14,693 nt of DNA, from contig JAYWIG010000096.1 in NCBI GenBank assembly GCA_043789035.1, positions 1 to 14,693 on the forward strand. Direction: 5' to 3'. Of the stretch, positions 12,254-14,693 are shown one piece after another; position 1 is the stretch's first letter; each line of letters begins with the position of its first letter. The position numbers and the translations under genes were made by a program. The stretch is from JAYWIG01 sp043789035. GTDB lineage: Bacteria; Pseudomonadota; Gammaproteobacteria; Burkholderiales; Burkholderiaceae_E. A model generated the notes under the pieces. It was given only the letters and a program-made list of their open reading frames with translations, was not told the DNA's origin and ran no database searches.

Positions 12254-14693
12254 ATGAAAAAAGCTTTTATAGCCAGCGCGATTATCGCCATTCTTGGTTG
12301 CACACCTTCGAGCGAAGATTTATTAAAAAAAGGTGAAACCGCATTAGTCTCGGGAGACACTACAGCTGCGTTATTACACTTAAAATCAGCCGTTGCCGCA
12401 GATCCTAAATCACTGAAAGGGCGGGAACTTTTTGCTCAAGTACTTGAGAAAACTGGCGACTTTCAAGCAGTCGAACAGCAGCTTCGAAAGCAAATCGAAC
12501 TCGGCGGAGACAAAGACTCCATTACACCCAAGATCGCGGCTTGGCTAGTGGATAGAAACGAAAATCAAGCACTGATCAAGGAGTTTGGCGATATCACGCT
12601 GAATTCGCCAAATCACAATGGAGCCCTTGCAGCACTAATATCTTTCGCGTACGCCCGTCAAAAGCGCTTACCCGATGCTGAGCGTGTATTAGCGAAGGCA
12701 GGTACGGTTAGCGCGGCAACGCAACTTGCGGCAGCTCAAATTCAGCTTAACAAGGGGTTTACTAAAAATGGCCAGCAGCTGCTTTTGAATGCCCAGCGTC
12801 TCGCTAATGAAGATAACAGTACGCCTTGGTGGGTTTGGCGAGGAATTGCACGTAGCTGGCAAGCGTTGGGTGAACCAGAAAAAAGCCTTTCGAGTTTCGA
12901 TTTAGCACTGAAAGCCTTGCCCTCCCATTTTGGAATCAAAGGTGAGCTGGGCGAATACTTTATGGCCCTCGAAAAAACCGAACAGGCTAAAGGCATTCTA
13001 AAAGACTTAAAAGCTACTGCACCTAAGTACTACCGCACTGCTTTAATCGAAGCAATGATTAATTTAGACGACGGCAAACAAGACGAGGCGTATGAATTAG
13101 CGACACGGGTACTTGCTCAAGTTCCTGAATCTGAACCTGCAACATTAATTTCTGCACATATAGATTTGGCTCGCAATAATGTATCAACGGCAGAAAGTCG
13201 AGCTTTAACATTATTGCAACGATCCCCAAATTCAATAGGTGGCCAACGTTTATCCGCGATGATTGAGGCAAAAAAGGGCAACTCCGCCACTTCCGAAAAA
13301 ATTCTAGAAAAAGCGCTCAACAGTGTTGGTAAAAATCCAAACCTAATGGTTGACCTTGCACAACAGAAGCTAAACCTCGGAAAAAAAACGGAAGCGAGAA
13401 AACTTCTTGAAGCTGCAATAGTCATACAACCCGATTCGGTAAGTGCACTTTCTACACTTTCTGACTTGATGCTACGGTCAGGCGAAGCCAACCAAGTCAC
13501 ACCTTATCTAAAAAAGGCGATCGCTTCAGCCAAACCTGACATTAACTCAATGCAGGTGTTGTTCAACCTAACTATTAAAACAAAACAATTCGACCTTGCA
13601 AATTTGGTGATCAAAGAGACGCAAGTCGCGCGGCCAAATGATCCTAACCCAACTCTTTGGAAAGCAATTCTAGCTAAAGAGTTGAAAGATGATGTCAGCG
13701 CAAACAATTTACTGCTGGCGAGTTTGGATCAAAGTCCGACTTTTTACCCCGCATTGTCAATCTTAAAGTCACAAACGCTCACGAAAAGCAGCGCTGGCAT
13801 ATCTATTTCGGAGTTAGAAAAACGCCTCTCAGCGGCAGTTGCTGGTAAGCCAAAAGACCCACGCATTTTTCTCGATATGCTTGCTTTGAAACGAACTCAG
13901 AAGTTGTCAAAAGCGGAGTTAAGCCAGTTGGGGCAAAAATTTGTAAACGAACTCCCGCAGGCTGTGAACCTTCGCAGAACCGTGGCAGAAATGCTTGTTC
14001 AAGATGATCAGAAAAAGGCAGCCGACACTTTGATCGAACAAGGGTATGCTAATTTTGCAGACGCCCCAGGAATGATGGAACTTGCTGCCCGTTGGGCAGA
14101 AGCGTCTGGGCAGAACGCGATAGCACTAGCCAGATATGAGCAACTGAGCAAGGCATTTCCTGAAAACTTGAATTACCTTTTAAAACGCGCCCAATTACTT
14201 TTTGCAACGGGGCAAACCGATGACGGTATCGAAGTATTTAAAAAGGCCGTAGTCCTAAGACCCGAGGACGACTTTGCCAACCGAGAACTCGCCTTTGCTT
14301 TAAACAAACAAGGAAAAAAGCCGGAAAGCTTTGCCGCCCTCACGACCTATGGAAACCAAAACGGAAAAGCAGTTGCAGCTCTGCTCGCTACTGCAGACCT
14401 TCAATACTTCACACAAGATTTTTCAGGTGCCTTAAAGTCGATTGAAAAAGCGATCAAGATTGAACCATCGGCGAGAACCATCGGGGCAAAAATACGTTTC
14501 TTGGACTCAAGACAGGAACCGGAAGAAGCAGAAACAGTGCTATTGGGATGGTTAAAAACCGCCGCAAATGACCCATCAGCTCTCTTGTTTGCAGCAACTA
14601 GGGCAAGCCAGCAGAACCAATCAGCGAACACAATTACCTACCTTACTCGGCTACTCAAAATTACTCCGGGCAACCCTTATTTGTTAAATGATC
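12254..14693 (+). CDS. prsT: PEP-CTERM system TPR-repeat lipoprotein PrsT (3' end outside the window)
   Basis: The frame is open from ATG 12254 to the last base: 813 codons without a stop, missing the C-terminus (the family is usually about 900 residues). The signal peptide MKKAFIASAIIAILGC ends in a lipobox with Cys 16. The mature protein is a chain of tetratricopeptide repeats throughout, for example GDTTAALLHLKSAVAADPKS near 36-55, GKKTEARKLLEAAIVIQPDS and FSGALKSIEKAIKIEPSA, with the usual small residues at helix contacts. This architecture beside a PEP-CTERM protein fits PrsT, an envelope scaffold of the exosortase/exopolysaccharide system. GTG at 12251 is an alternative start. No Shine-Dalgarno sequence is visible and a stable hairpin ends 14 nt upstream, which is unusual. 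Another TPR lipoprotein is possible, but the context favours PrsT. Confidence 0.85.
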   Translation, partial: MKKAFIASAIIAILGCTPSSEDLLKKGETALVSGDTTAALLHLKSAVAADPKSLKGRELFAQVLEKTGDFQAVEQQLRKQIELGGDKDSITPKIAAWLVDRNENQALIKEFGDITLNSPNHNGALAALISFAYARQKRLPDAERVLAKAGTVSAATQLAAAQIQLNKGFTKNGQQLLLNAQRLANEDNSTPWWVWRGIARSWQALGEPEKSLSSFDLALKALPSHFGIKGELGEYFMALEKTEQAKGILKDLKATAPKYYRTALIEAMINLDDGKQDEAYELATRVLAQVPESEPATLISAHIDLARNNVSTAESRALTLLQRSPNSIGGQRLSAMIEAKKGNSATSEKILEKALNSVGKNPNLMVDLAQQKLNLGKKTEARKLLEAAIVIQPDSVSALSTLSDLMLRSGEANQVTPYLKKAIASAKPDINSMQVLFNLTIKTKQFDLANLVIKETQVARPNDPNPTLWKAILAKELKDDVSANNLLLASLDQSPTFYPALSILKSQTLTKSSAGISISELEKRLSAAVAGKPKDPRIFLDMLALKRTQKLSKAELSQLGQKFVNELPQAVNLRRTVAEMLVQDDQKKAADTLIEQGYANFADAPGMMELAARWAEASGQNAIALARYEQLSKAFPENLNYLLKRAQLLFATGQTDDGIEVFKKAVVLRPEDDFANRELAFALNKQGKKPESFAALTTYGNQNGKAVAALLATADLQYFTQDFSGALKSIEKAIKIEPSARTIGAKIRFLDSRQEPEEAETVLLGWLKTAANDPSALLFAATRASQQNQSANTITYLTRLLKITPGNPYLLND

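Noticed and set aside
13117..13500. 127-codon open frame on the minus strand
   Set aside because: It is antisense to the continuous TPR lipoprotein frame and has a Ser/Arg/Phe-rich chance-like composition.
1..14693. CRISPR arrays, tRNA or rRNA genes, phage or defence modules
   Set aside because: No regularly spaced repeats, clover-leaf sequences, rRNA motifs, integrase or defence-associated domains were seen in any frame.

Overview
The window looks like a chromosomal segment of a free-living Gram-negative proteobacterium. The evidence is three lipobox lipoproteins, a LysR regulator, an OmpR-type two-component system, a PEP-CTERM surface protein and the TPR lipoprotein of the exosortase/PEP-CTERM system. 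By eye the base composition is moderate, somewhat under 50% GC. I favour an environmental or aquatic gammaproteobacterium over a betaproteobacterium, but the sequence alone does not fix the lineage. I see no phage, IS element, CRISPR array, tRNA or rRNA.

Layout. (1) 1-2781, plus strand: the 3' end of an unrecognised gene, a YtcJ-like amidohydrolase and a CobW/COG0523 metallochaperone GTPase in one tight run. (2) 2791-4195, minus strand: a Ser/Thr/Ala-rich lipoprotein gene with a clean intrinsic terminator and a repeat-bearing upstream region. (3) 4196-4405, minus strand: a relic of an HD-domain oxygenase/hydrolase-like gene that has lost its catalytic middle. (4) 4452-6688, plus strand: an 8-oxoguanine-deaminase-like aminohydrolase translationally coupled (TAATG) to an EamA/DMT transporter. 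(5) 6689-8196: a small two-helix membrane protein divergent from a LysR regulator, with a palindrome between them. (6) 8197-10849, plus strand: a Spy/CpxP-like lipoprotein, an OmpR-family response regulator and a HAMP sensor kinase, preceded by phased GAAAC direct repeats. (7) 10850-14693, plus strand: a long non-coding leader with palindromes and a good sigma-54 -24/-12 promoter, a PEP-CTERM protein, a UUCG hairpin, and prsT, which runs off the end of the window.

How the genes may work together. The first half is a catabolic region for nitrogen heterocycles or amides: two metal-dependent amidohydrolase-superfamily enzymes, a candidate zinc chaperone beside one and a small-molecule transporter coupled to the other. 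The Spy-like lipoprotein, regulator and kinase form a self-contained envelope- or metal-stress circuit; the sensor has a short His-Pro-Asn repeat in its periplasmic part. The last region belongs to the exosortase/PEP-CTERM surface-protein and exopolysaccharide system, and its sigma-54 promoter fits what is known of that system's regulation. I did not find a clearly unprecedented system. The best leads are the sigma-54/palindrome control region, the sensor micro-repeat, the amidohydrolase-CobW pairing and the internally deleted HD gene.
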